Assembly (NCBI GenBank): GCA_035048815.1 | Contig: JAUCBN010000042.1 | Location: 1 to 64,000 of the forward strand | Length of the DNA: 64,000 nucleotides | Origin: Abelmoschus esculentus | Lineage: Eukaryota > Streptophyta > Magnoliopsida > Malvales > Malvaceae | Direction: 5' to 3' | Program-made: the position numbers and the translations under genes | The notes under the pieces: model-generated | Database searches by the model: none | What the model saw: only the letters and a program-made list of their open reading frames with translations | Told to the model about the DNA's origin: nothing | Part shown: positions 1 through 12,967 of the stretch, one piece after another | Numbering within the stretch: the first letter of the stretch is position 1 | Layout: every line of letters starts with the position of its first letter

Positions 1-441
1 CATCATAAAATAAAGGTTGTTGGGACACGAACTGAAACCAGGATGAGTCTGTCCAAGATTTTCTATCCATCTACTCCACTGAAAACCAATAAACCAGAAG
101 CCTCAACTCTATGTTTGAGTAGGATGTTGATTTCTCCCCTAGCGCCGTACCCACCTGGCGTTATGCCCCAACACTCAGTCCCAACAAGCCAAGCCAGCCG
201 AGTCCATGGCTTGTTCATTTAAAAAAAATAAACAATGGAGAACGCCAAGAAGAAGTGGCGTTCTCCTTTGATCACTGTTTCTTTCACCGTAAATCCCTAA
301 TATTTCAGTCAAACATCATAAATTCCCAATATTTAAAAAGAAAAAACGCAATCCCCAAAATTTGCCGGCTGAATCCAAGAAACAAACAAACAAGAAAATT
401 TTGTTATTGAGATTTGAGTCTTCCATCACTTAAGCCCTTCA
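1..441 (+). other. Upstream and 5' leader region of the F-box gene
   Basis: This AT-rich stretch precedes the first ATG of the F-box/FIST gene. It should hold that gene's promoter and 5' leader. I see no convincing TATA box and no other gene in it. Confidence 0.4.
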
Positions 442-3400
442 ATGGAGAATAGAAGCCGATCATCACCTTGTTCAGCAACACCCAAACTCATGCAAAACAT
501 CGGGTTTTCTTTGATCAACGATGATCTTCTTCAAAATATTCTCTCAAGGCTACCAGCCACCTCTTTCGCTGCCGCTGCCGCCGTCTCTAAGGCCTGGAAC
601 GTTGCGTGCTCTCGCAATCTCTCCCGCCCTAAGCTCTCCTCCGCTATCTCCCTCAACCCTCTGCCTCCTGTCTCTCTGTCTCTACCCTTTTTCTTTTAAT
701 TCCCAATTCGACCCCATTTTCTTAATATTATTTCGCTAATTTTTGTTTGTAAATATTTGAATAGGTTGCTTTACAAGAGGTTTTTGACAAGGTTATGTCA
801 GAGCCAATTCGACCCCATTTTGCTATTGCAAGTGTTGGCCCTGGATTTGAATTAAAGGATGTTCTCCAATTCGTATGAACTCTAAAAACTTAACCTCCCC
901 CCCCCCCCCCCTCTTTTGTTGGGGGGTTTAAGTTAATTTTCCTGAAAATTTTGAACATTTTGTTCCTCGGGCAGATGGTAAAGAAATTGGGATCAACAAC
1001 ACCGATTCTTTTGTCTTATGTTAAAGGAATTCTTGGACGAGATGCACTTACTCATGAATTTAGAGAGGTTTCTTCTTTCTTTTTCTATGTTCAAGTACTT
1101 CCCTATTCTATCATCACTATGATGATTAAATTTTTATGTGTTTTTAATTTTGGTTTACGAAATGCAGGTTAAGTGGATTGGTGATACTGATGAGGAGGTT
1201 CCTGTAAATACTGGTATTGTATTGACTGTGGGATTCCTTCCAGGACTTAAGGTTGATTTGATCCCTCTTTTACGAAAGAGAAAGGTGAAATTTTATTCTG
1301 CTATGAAACTGTTATAACACGGAATGTTAACAAATATTGATGCTTAGTGTTTCAGAGCCCTTATCAACTTGTTCATCAGTTTTGATTTAGCAAAGGAAAA
1401 GTAAAATGGAAAACTTTCTGTTATATTAGGTGCCTCAAGGGTCAATGATCGACAAGTTCGTGATGGATATTAAGAATTACACATCATCTGTGTCCGGTTC
1501 CACATCACCGCCAGCTATTATAATGATCGGTGTAAGTTGTTATTCTCCTTGTGTGTCCTTTTTTTATCTTCAAGTTATGGTCTTTCAACTGGTTGCTCTT
1601 TGACATGTGGCATTTGATTTTGTAGGGTGGAAGTATTGACAAAAAACCTATCCTTGAGAAATTAGGCAAGTTATTCCATTACCCTATCATTTTTCATTTT
1701 GCTTTCAATGGAACAAAATTGACCATCCATCTGATAACTTGCACTGATTGTAAACATAGGCGAGGTAATTATCTAGACCATCTATGCATCGGAAATTCTT
1801 TCCAGCGTAGAAAAAACATTGTTCTTTTTAAATCTAAGTAGCAACATCATACAATTAAGAAAAGATTGCCAAAAAGCTGGTTTATATTCCTATTGAGCAA
1901 ATAATTTCCGCTCATCTACATTCTAGTCTTGGTAGCCCAAACATGTGCTCTAAGGCCATTAGTTTATATGTTACATTCTGCCCTTTTGTACAACATATAA
2001 AATGGAACATATCAATGTCGGATCAATCGTACGTTTTGTAAACATGATCAATGACCTCTGATAATTCTGTCTTGCCTCTTCCAAGCTCTCAACACGAGCA
2101 AATTTGTTATAGCTGTATATTACATCCTTTCAGTTATTCAGAAGATTTGTGCATGTTTATTATTGTTTTTGATAATCCTGTTTTTCTCAGATTATGCTAT
2201 GTCTATGGAAACCATCATCGTGGGAGCAGAGAGAGGTCAGTTTGTGTATAGAAGTGGTAATGCTTCAAGAAATGTCAGCACTAATGAAAAATATTCTCCT
2301 GATGCCGTTGCTCTTGTATTTGCAAGAGATGGAAACAAAGCCTATGGTAACTATTCCTACGGTTCTGTATTTATTTATTTATCTCAAATTTCATTTAACT
2401 TATTATCTGTTTTAATTGCTACACATGCATAAATTTCCTTTTGCAAGTGTAATGGGTAAATATAGTGATCCCATTAATCTCGTTCCCGATAAATTTCACA
2501 TGAACTGTCTTCAATTTCAATTCTATCATGCCAAGAAGCACATTTGCAGTTGCAGCATTTTATTAAGTATTTCTTGTTTCGTGATTGATCTTCCTCCCTG
2601 TTCTCTACATGCTAATTCGTTAAGGACGTGTTTTCTTATCATTCTTGTTGTCTATGATACATAATGTTCAATTATTTTCTGGTTGGTATTGAATCATGCA
2701 GCGCATCACATGATGCCCCTTTATGGATTCTTTATGTTGATCTATGGATTTTTTAACCTTTCTCTTCAATGCTTGATAACCGATTCTGATGCATGTTAAT
2801 TTGTCAGGTATTGGGAATATTGAATTTCATTTTGCACTGTCAAATGGTGTCTCAGCAATCGGACCAAGGCTTAAGGCTGCATCCGTTAGAATGCAAGACT
2901 CTCGTTCTGTTACTTGGCTTACTGCCAGAAGAGAAGGACAGCAGGAGATTCTTGATGGTCAACAGATGCTAGAAGATATAGATAATGAGGTATGCCAATG
3001 AACTCCTGAGTGTATATAAGAAAGCACGAATTTTATAGAAGTATTTAAAATATGTTGATACAGTGTGAAGCGATTGTTTAGTGTAAATTTTTTGTTCCCC
3101 TAATTGATCCTTTTTCTTGAATCTTTCTCCTTTTCTTGATCCATTGCATTGATACCATATAAAAAAGATCTATGTGCTTATGATTCATCCATGCTCTTAA
3201 ATTTTTTCAATTGAAAAATAAATGGCAGATGGAGAATAACATGGATTGTGTTGATCTTTACATTGGGGTTACAAGACGACGGAACTGTTCTGTTGGCTCA
3301 GATAAGCCTAGGTTGATGACAACCTTGGCACTCCATGGAGTTGAAGGGTAAGACTTGAAAACATTTTCCCTTTGTTTGGTTTCACAGAAAATATGGCATG

Positions 3401-5810
3401 TATGCCAGACATACCTGAATATATACAAACACGTTACATATTTATCATATCTAGATTCTAGCTATCAAATTTATTGCTCCATACCTTCTCTCTCCTTGCT
3501 TCCCCCTTTTTGGTTTTGTTTGTTATCTATATATGTTAGATGACGGTTTGCTTATCAAAATATTTATTTTTCACAAATTGCGAGTTGTAGTGCAACGTTT
3601 ACATACATGAACTTACTCATGATACTAAATGACTCATATATTTTTATTAAATAAAGATAATTACTTTCCAAGGGTAAATTCCGGGATTTGAGCCCATAGG
3701 AACAACATGAGCATCCTTGGCCACTCGGCCTATTAGTGGATCTCATAAAAAATACTTAGGGACTTATTTTGACAAAAAAAATACTTTAGATAGTTAGATG
3801 AAAAATGCTATACTTATTTGTGATATAAGCTTAAGAACATTTGCATTCAGATTAGCTGATACTTTCATTGCTCTGTACATGTCTATTAGAATACAACAAG
3901 TAGAATAAAATCTCCATCTGAGCTATTAGGGTGTGTTTGGTTTACTTCATTTCTGGGGCAATAATCTTTTCCGAAAAAACATACTTGCATTTGGTTTGCA
4001 AACATTTCCCCAGGTGGTACCAACAATATCAATTATTCACCCAAAATAAATCTGGATCCTTTTTTCTTTTTGTTTATTTCCAGCCTTCCTCCAGAGTTTT
4101 TTTTTAATCTTCAATTATGCCCTTTATTGTTTATTGCTTTTGAAAATGAAATTATTGAATGATAGTTTGTTTTAATACTCGAAAGAAAAGGTTCTATAGT
4201 TGAGATTTTAGTTATTTGTCCTGATGCTCGTTTAAAAGAAGCTTGGATTCAAGCTTTTGAATCATGTTCATTGACAATGGGATTTTAAGGATTGATCATG
4301 TCATTATATATATGATTGGATTTATCATTAGTTTTCGATTAATAAAAAAAATCATTTGTTTCCAGTTATGACTAATATTTTTTTGCTCTCGACCAAAATG
4401 TTTAAAATGTCAATAATTTGATTTTTTTTGAATCAGTAACAGTGTTACAGTAATATCTGTTCTAGAGTATATTCTCAACCATTAGACATTGATCGTTCAA
4501 ACCTTTAGACATTGATCGTTCAAACATTGTGCTGGCATTACTGGTGCTCGAAACCGTGACCTCTAGGAACAACAATCATTCCCTTAACCCCTGAGGCGTC
4601 AATAATTTGATTATTTAACTAATCATTTTCTATTTGGGTAACTTTATATCCATATATGAGAAAATTTTCAATACACATACTGTGTAAACTTTAGCTTACA
4701 CAAACCTTTTAATTTTAGTGTTTAGTGTTTAGTTTAGGATTTAGAGTTTAGGGGTTTGAATTATAGTGTCTAGAATTTAGGTTTTAAGGTTTAAAGTTTG
4801 AGGTTTAGTTTTTAAGGGTTTAAATTTAGTAATTTATGATTTGGGTTTAAAATTAAATCCTGTATATAATGAGATAAACTTTGCACATATAACTAAAATT
4901 TATTTGTGTGAATTGAATTTTAAAATATTATTTCATATGCTTATTATATTAATAATATATTACATATAAAGTTATTACCAATTTTACATAATATAACAAA
5001 AAAGTTCTATGGATTTTATGTAAATAATTTCAATTTACTATTAAAAGTTAAACCTGAAAAGAAAATAGGTGGAGAATTCGGTATAATTTGTTTTCAGTTA
5101 ATTTTGCATTTGTCAAATGAACTGGCTGCATTTGAGTTACCCATGCTTTTTTTAGGATGTGTCTTGATGATGTGAAGGACCACTGATCAAGAGAACTTCA
5201 CTGTCATTCTTCTGTTTGTTCTTTTTCCAGCCATCCAAAGTGATCCACAAGAACTACTTTTGATACTAGTGGAAAAAATTTAGTCGAATAATTGTTTTAA
5301 TTTGTCTTTGTATTACAAATAGAACATAGGCAAGTATTGCATTTGCACATACCCTCCTTATTGTTTAACTGAAGGGATTAATTGTTTTTCAACAGAGGAG
5401 ATTCGGAGTACCTTTATGTTGATAGTGTGGGTATCAGAACTGGTGACTACTTTCGATTTTATCATCCGAATCCAAAGACTGCATTATCTTCAACCAGAAA
5501 GGTCTCTTCAACACTTGGAAATTTGAAGTTGAAATGGGATTGCCTCAACAAAAAGGAAGCTTTTGGAGGTTTTATCTTTGCTTGCATTGGCCGTGGGGAA
5601 TCATTTTTTGGTGACCCTAATGTAGACAGCTCCCCATTCTTGGAGAACTTTCCCGGGATTCCTGTGGCCGGAATTTTTTGTTGTGGGGAAATTGGGCGTG
5701 GTTGCACGAGCTTGACTGCAAATGGAGAAGAAGAAGGCTCTGCTCGTTGCCATCTACACGCCTATAGCACTGTTTATCTGGTAATGTCATATGCTCCTTC
5801 AGATCAATAA
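442..5810 (+). CDS. F-box protein with C-terminal FIST domain (At5g63520-like)
   Basis: Ten exons give a 1560-bp frame (519 aa): 442-669, 765-872, 975-1067, 1168-1284, 1430-1531, 1626-1665, 2191-2346, 2808-2989, 3229-3347, 5396-5810. Residues about 24-60 form an F-box (LINDDLLQNILSRLPATSF, then SKAWN), which binds SKP1 in SCF ubiquitin ligases. The rest resembles FIST N/C sensory domains, with IIVGAERGQFVY in the middle and FIFACIGRGESFFG and PVAGIFCCGEIGRG near the end. The architecture matches the Arabidopsis protein annotated as F-box/LRR-repeat At5g63520. The natural substrate is unknown to me. Every exon junction keeps frame. Intron 6 uses a GC donor, and intron 9 is about 2 kb and repeat-rich. 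The start was chosen as the first ATG in frame with the F-box. Exon borders were set by eye from GT/AG signals and domain continuity. Confidence 0.88.
1666..2190 (+). other. GC-AG intron (intron 6 of the F-box gene)
   Basis: The exon ends AAATTAG and the intron begins gcaagtta, a strong GC-type donor. It ends tttttctcag. Joining here gives the continuous reading EKLDYAMSMETIIVG. No GT donor nearby keeps the frame. Confidence 0.75.
3348..5395 (+). other. Long repeat-rich intron 9 of the F-box gene
   Basis: This 2048-bp intron holds a short tandem repeat near 4480-4530 (units containing tagacattgatcgttcaaac) and a degenerate telomere-like tract near 4705-4860 made of variants of TTTAGGG. No coding exon is visible in it. 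Confidence 0.6.
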
Positions 5811-7562
5811 ATTTACCCATGTCTCCTTTCTCTCTGTCTTGCATTTTTGTATGCTTGTGGACTTTACAATTGCAGAACAGAATTAAGAACCTTGTATAAG
5901 TCTAGATCTTTGTTAAATTTACGACGTTTTCATGTTTAGTCTTATTTTTTTATCTGTTGAAAAACATTTTGAACATGTACTTGTATCCGATAATATTCTC
6001 AAATTTTGGATGATGCAAGTGAGAAGCAGCAGTGCTAAAACAGTTGGAAATCAAAATATGTTGATTGTACGGTACGGTAAATATAGGGGTGAGAATAAAA
6101 AATCATAGGGATCTGACCCGGAATAACCGATGTAAGGGTTTTATCGCAGGAAAAGCCACTACCCACCAAGGAAAGTATGCTTGCTTGCATCGTCATCCCC
6201 TCTCATAAATTACAAGCTCAGATCAACCAAAATACACAAGGTCCTTAAACCACGGTTCAACCATAAGAAGAAAGGCTAAATATCTTGTACCATTTTATTT
6301 TAGAATTAATTAATTTTTTAATATTTTATTTTTATTTTAATTATTTTATATTTTATATTAGAATAAAATTATATATATGATAGGTTAGGTGCCATATTAT
6401 TTAAAATATATTATCGTATACATATGACATGTTATTATTAAATTTTTAACGGTACAGTTATCATGGTAGTTAAAAATAAGTTATTTGTCAAAAAGATATA
6501 GGTTAAAGGTTAACTTTATCTAAAAAAAATAAGTGTCAAAACGATAAAAAATATAAATATTAAAGGTTAAATTTATCTTTATACCAATTTATTTTTTAAA
6601 TTTTAAATTAAGTTTTGGTTATAGAAACCACCCAAATTTTGAGTTCGGTTCAATAAATCCAAACTCGTTTTGATTTTTTTTTAGTAAAACCACTATTTTT
6701 GGGGTTAATTAAACCAATACCTGATATAAAAATATTTAATTATAAATTAAGGATTAAACATTACTCTAATATAAAAATATTTAAATATATACTTTTTAAA
6801 ATAGATTTTTATTGTCTTTTAACTCTTAATAACGAGTCAACCAAGATAGGCTCGCATGTTGCCTGAGCTTTCCGAATAGTATTTGAACTTTCGATGTAGC
6901 AAAATGGAAGGCCAAAATGTTAGTTTGATAAATTATGCGTATAAGTTTTTATTTATATTTTATATTATTCCGAATAACATGTCGGACCGTATTTCTAAAA
7001 TATTTTTTTATTAAAGAAGTTGAAAGGTCAAAGGTGTAATTACCGGAATTAATTACTTAATAATAAAAAGTTAAAACCGGCTTCGCTAAAATTGTAAACC
7101 TAATAATATCCCGGTTAATTGGAGTAATTACATTTAAAACAACGTTCCACGTGGGGAAATCTGATTGGCTTTTTGTTCCTCCAATTTTCACACTTTCCCA
7201 TTGGGAAGCGTTTTGGTCTCAATTTTTTGTTTGCTCTCGTCTTTCCGGTCGTTGCATTTTCCGGGAGTCCAAAATTTCCCGACCGGGGATTGTTCCTTAT
7301 TTTCTTTCCTTTTCTTTTATTTTCCTCGTCAAGATCCTGAAAATTGAAACGTTGTCTGCGTTTTTTTGTCTTTGAAGTCTAGAGTCTTCCTTTTGTCCGG
7401 ATTCCCGCTAAAACTCTTCTCAATTCCCGAATCAGTAAAATCGAACTATATTTTTTTAGCGATAACAAGTTTCTGATTCAGGTTGTTGTTAATTTTTTTC
7501 TTTAATTTGTTTTTATTCGAATTTCATCGATGGAAATCCTACATGTTTTGCAGGGATTGGAT
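5811..7562. other. Intergenic region with the CBS gene's 5' leader
   Basis: This stretch is AT-rich with no coding signal. The segment from about 7150 is richer in C and T and probably holds the core promoter and 5' UTR of the CBS-PB1 gene. TAGGGGTG at about 6083 resembles a hAT terminus, but I found no partner end. Confidence 0.4.
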
Positions 7563-10500
7563 ATGGCAAGTAGCGGTTCATCTAGGCGAGGTTCATCAGT
7601 GGGAAACTTTTCGTCAAGAAGGAAAAATTCACCGGAGAATGGAGGTTCCGACTCTACCCGAAAACTCGGACCATCTTCTCGTCCTATGTAAGTCGTTCAT
7701 TTCAAGTCGTATTTTCATGCTTCTTTTTAAGATCATTTTAAAATTATATTAGCTTATCTTGATTATTGAAAAGCTTTAAAGTTTCTTGTAAGTTAAAAAT
7801 TTGAAGGATCACATTCATTTGAGGAGAAAATGTTTTTGCAGTCTAGTCTTAGGCTGTTAACTCTTGCATATTGCTTTGGAAGCTTAAGTTGTTTGCCTGT
7901 ATAAAGGAGAAAGGCCTGTTGACAGGTATATTCAATATGATGGAAGTTGGATATCATTAGCAACCGTGATGCTTTTGCTTTAGCTTGTATGTGCTTTGAC
8001 AGCGTTGCCTATGTTGCTTGGCAACATATCGGACATAGGACTTTCAGTTTTACTTTCATTTGGAAGGTCATATTCTCATGTTAATAAATATATGCACACG
8101 TTGAGGTGTCAAATGCCTGTCTAAAATGGGCACTTCAATTAAGTTGAAGGATTAGACTTGGAACGATATGTGTTTCTATTTAGTTGCATTGCTTTAAAAT
8201 GTCCACTCTAAAAGCTTTCCCCTTTCTATGAAATCTTAAGTCCAAAAGATTAGAATCTGCTCACAGCTATCCATTTGAAAGACAATGGACTGTGTGTATT
8301 ACTATCTATTTTTTGTATTTTCTTTTAATTTTTCTAAGAGGAGAGAGTTCATAGTTGCCAGTATTGGTTTGTGAAAATTCATGTTTTTATTGTGTTGAAA
8401 GAAGGTTCAGATTCTGATGTTCCAACCAATGTAAAATTTTATCTTGAAAGAAGTAATAATGTAACTTTTCGTATCAACTTGCATGTTGAAAGGGGACTAG
8501 CTGGAGAGCGCACTGTGAAGAGGTTGCGGCTTTCAAAGGCCCTGACAGTACCTGATAGTACAAACATTTATGAAGCTTGCCGTAGGATGGCTGCTCGTAG
8601 AGTTGATGCTTTATTGCTTACTGACTCTAATGCTTTACTTTGTGGGATCCTCACAGACAAGGTATAACTGATTTCCTTGTGGACTGTAACCAAACCCTTT
8701 ACATTTAAAATCTCGAAACTAGTGGACTGGAGACAAACTGCACGAATTATTTTTTCACTTTTAGATTATATCTAATCCCATGCTCTCTCAAGGCATTTTG
8801 GATTGGACATTTTGCACGAGGAATGCTCTTTCTTCTTTTTCTTTATAACAACTATGATATGTCTTGTTTATTGATTCTTTTTCTTTATTGACTGAAGGAC
8901 ATAGCAACAAGAGTGATTGCCCAGGAGCTTAATATGGAGGAGACTCCGGTTTCGAAAGTAATGACCAAGAATCCTGTATTTGTTCTTTCTGATACTCTTG
9001 CAGTGGAGGCACTTCAGAAGATGGTGCAAGGTTGGTCCTTTGTTTTTTAAATCTACTCTATGTGATATATTTTCTCAGATCTTACCTCTAATGTTGTTCA
9101 TATATCATTCTAAGCAGGAAAGTTTAGACACTTGCCTGTTGTAGAAAATGGGGAAGTCATTGCTTTGCTTGATATAGCTAAGTGTTTGTACGATGCTATT
9201 GCTCGAATGGAAAGGGCAGCTGAAAAGGGAAAAGCTATTGCTGCTGCTGTTGAAGGTGTAGAAAAAAATTGGGGAACATCTGTCTCTGGTTGGTGGATAA
9301 TGTTTTCTTTTGTCTTGAATGAACTATGAAGTAATTTTATCTTGTACCTTTTTACTTTTGGCCCTTGTATTATGCTTTTTCTGCTTTTAGTTTAGCAATC
9401 GGTTTCACCAGAGTACATTTTACTTTTGACCCGTTTTAAGTCTGCTAGTTTTTGGGGTGATGTGCAGGTCAGAGTACATTCATTGAGACACTTCGTGAAC
9501 AAATGTTCAGACCCTCACTGTCTACGGTTATTACCGAAAACCCAAAGTAGGTAATACTTTCTTTTTGTTATATTTGTCTGGTCCTTTATACAACCTCTGT
9601 TGTTGAAGTTTTGTTTATTCTTGATACTATCAGTAGCTTAGTTTAACATAATGCCTCTATTAGGATTGTTTCACCAGATGACATGGTTTTAGTGGCTGCA
9701 AAAAAGATGCTTGAAACTCGAGTAAACTCTGCAATTGTGACAGTTGAAAACAAACCCCGAGGGATTCTAACGTGAGTCTTTTTTTAATCAAATTGCAATT
9801 CAGCATTGTTTTCAATATGTGGCTGAGGGAGGGAAGGAAGGAGTATTATCAATTTTTTTTACTCTTAATTGTTACAGTTCAAAAGATATATTGATGCGGG
9901 TAATAGCACAAAATCTGCCGCCGCAGACTACGCTTGTGGAGAAGGTATTTTCCACTTTTGGATCTCCTGTTTTCCTTTTTATATATAAACCTTATAAACT
10001 TTTGTTTGAACTCATCATTTTGCTTTTGATTCGATGCATAGGTCATGACTCCTAACCCAGAATGTGCAACAGTTGACACGCCAATTGTTGATGCTTTGCA
10101 TACCATGCATGATGGAAAATTTTTACACCTCCCAGTTGTAGATAGAGGTGATATGAGTTACTACTTTGCGAAGAATCTAGTGTTGTACATGCATTTTCGT
10201 ATTAACTTTCTATGGTTGGGTACAGATGGAGAGATTGTTGCTGTTTTTGATGTAATCCATATTACTCACGCTGCTATCGCCACTTTAAGTCAAGTCAGTA
10301 TCTTTCTAAGATTATGATGTTCTTAAAGTAATACTACAAGTTAACTGCTGTAATGTATGGGTGTTCATTCAAAAGCATTTAACTTGTTACAGTGTCCACG
10401 TTTTCTTTACAACTAGGTTGGGAGTACCTCTGGTGTCAATAATGAGGCTACCACAACAATGATGCAGAAGTTTTGGGATTCTGCAATGGCGCTACCCCCC

Positions 10501-12006
10501 AATGAAGAGGATGATGAGAGTAGGAGGTATCTTTTATTGATGTTTCTCTGATGATATAGTTGTGATTTCTGCCATTTCTGTCTACTATCTTATTCATGGT
10601 GGTGTTTCAGTGACGGAGCAGAGACAAGGAGATCTCTTCCCTATATGTCATCCAATATGCCAAATACATTTGGCTTCAAAATACAAGATAAAAGGGGTCG
10701 GATGCATAGATTTACCTGTGGTATGCTATTGATTTTATTTTCCTTTTAAGAATAGGTTTCCTTTATGTAATGGGACTAGTGTATTTAGAGGACATTAAAT
10801 AATAAAACCCTAAGAAGAATTTATATCAAAAACCTAAAAGATCTGGTTTTCTCCTTAACGAGTCCTAAGTTTTCAATCTACCTTTGATGAGTTGAAAGGT
10901 TTCGGTCTTCCTTTGACGGGCTGAACTATCAGTCACAAACACACACTATCCTAAGAAATTGGTATGACCGTAACATTTTGTGTTGCCTGTATTTTCACTT
11001 GTTAAATTTTTGCCACCTAACAAAAACATTTCTTGGCCAAGTTAACTTTTACACGACACTAGCTTTGATAATAATCTTTTGTGGTTAAGTTCCGGTCTTA
11101 GGGTTTACATCTATTGTGCGATTTACAATTGGTTATTGATTCTACAACTTTAGCACATTTTTAGTGGGCAGGCGATGCATTTTCCACAATCAAGAACATA
11201 ATATCAAAGTGATCTAATTCTTCTGTTACACCTTTCACCATCCCTCTCGATAAGTTGTATCTAATAAGATTTTTGCTTCTGTATACAGATACACGGAGTT
11301 TGACAGATCTAATAACAGCAATCCTCAATAGGCTGGAGGATGACATAGATAGAAATAGTGTGCCTCAAATATTGGTAGTTTTTTTTTGGTGGGGGTGGGG
11401 GTGGACTTTTACTTTATGATGATTACTTCTGTGTTTAGCTCTTATTTCTCCAAAATTTACGCTAATTTGGTGGGGATATCTTGCAGTATGAAGATGAAGA
11501 CCATGACAAAGTTGTGTTGGCATCGGACAGTGATCTCACATCCGCCGTTGAGCATGCAAAGTTAGCTGGTTGGAAGGTATGGTTGGACTGTGTAATTTAT
11601 ATGAATAAAACACGTAAAAGAAAACATGATGATTGTTGATAGATATCCAAGTTGAACTTGAACTCGAACTCCAGTATAAGCTGCATTGGATTCGTGGTGT
11701 TTGACGTTAATGAGCGTTTTGAATCTCTCTGCGAGTAAATTAGTTGATTGTAAAGTCCGCATCTTATCTGTAGCAATGTGACTTTCATTTAATTTGTCGT
11801 CACTTATGTTGAGACAATTGTGAGTTTTTCAGGGTCTAGGATTGCATCTAGATTATTCAGGAACAAAAACATATCCCAGGAGTTCTGGAAGCGTAGATTA
11901 TGCCAACTCCGATGCATGGTCTGGTGCATACAGTGCTATTGCAGCCGGAGCTGCAGTTGCTGCTGGGTTTGGTTTATTGACATACTTGAAGAGATCCGGG
12001 AATTAG
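7563..12006 (+). CDS. CBS domain and PB1 domain protein (CBSCBSPB family)
   Basis: Fourteen exons give exactly 1596 bp (531 aa): 7563-7687, 8493-8661, 8898-9030, 9118-9288, 9468-9546, 9664-9771, 9878-9944, 10042-10147, 10226-10293, 10417-10526, 10611-10720, 11289-11374, 11487-11576, 11833-12006. A serine/arginine-rich N-terminus (MASSGSSRRGSSVGNFSSRR) is followed by four CBS motifs in two Bateman modules, about residues 45-160 and 203-330. Examples are ILTDKDIATRVIAQ, FRHLPVVENGEVIALLD and FLHLPVVDRDGEIVAVFD. A PB1 domain lies at about 398-485, and a hydrophobic C-terminal segment (AIAAGAAVAAGFGLLTYL) suggests a tail anchor. CBS pairs commonly bind adenosyl nucleotides and PB1 domains mediate protein pairing. 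The precise role of the plant family is not established to my knowledge. It lies in the same orientation as the upstream F-box gene. Confidence 0.92.
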
Positions 12007-12967
12007 GCATTGGTTAGAAACTTCTTCCCATTCGTTATTCATACCTTTGAAGCTGAAGTGCAATAACTTTGCTTTATATACCCGGTGTTTGATTTCATTT
12101 CCTTGTATCCGGATCTAATCAGTTTTCTGCCTGCCCTAGCTTAAACTGTTGAGCTATGGTTTGTTTCTCCATTATTTTTTTATCACTGAAACTTGATGAT
12201 GAAATATATGATAAACAGTGTCATTTGATTTGATATAGTGATAATAATTTAATATCCAGTTCCAGTAGGAGAAAGAATATAATTTAAGTTCACTGTTACA
12301 TATTAAAAATTTATGCCAATTAAAGTTGAAAAGTATTTGACCCTTTTGTTCTTTAAGTTTTAACCAAAATTCTTGATTTTTATTTTTAAATTCCAACGTT
12401 TATAGTGACCTGCCAAAGACAAAACTTAGATAAAATACAGAATTGTAGTCTGTAGATGAATTAATTAAACCAGAAAATAAGTATGCAATTTTCTTCACCA
12501 GAAAACCAAAGAAATTAATCAAGTTTCTGTTCTTTTTATCCCCTAAAAATAAATGTATCATTGCTGATAAGACACTGAGTTGAATGAATTATTGTTGTTG
12601 ATCCCCCTCGACTCGACTCTGTCATTAAAATTCTGTGTTGATGGGTAAGGGTTTGGGTATCCCTGTTTATGGTTTGTAGATTGGTCTCGTTAGAGTAATG
12701 CTAATATCCTTTATCCGCCACTGCAAACGATAAATTCCAATTTCCAAAGGTTTGGAGAAAGAAGAATATTTTCATTTTTCTTAAAGAGGATAAAAATCAA
12801 ATTAAAAAATAATATATACGAAAATTAATAATTTAAAATATAACAAAGTAATAATAGATGCGATTAAAACGTTGATGGGTCTTGGAGGGGAGGGAGGTTC
12901 GGCCGAAAGAGCTTGAGAAATCAAACATCAAAGTTTAGAGTTTTGAAGAAGATAAAGAGGGACATAA
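12007..12967. other. Intergenic: CBS gene 3' end and COMM gene upstream region
   Basis: The first half should carry the 3' UTR and poly(A) signals of the CBS gene. The second half is AT-rich and leads into the COMM-domain start. No gene is seen here on either strand. Confidence 0.4.

Noticed and set aside
3660..3730. tRNA-like stretch in F-box intron 9
   Set aside because: The gggatttgagccc motif is suggestive, but no cloverleaf or anticodon arm can be formed around it.
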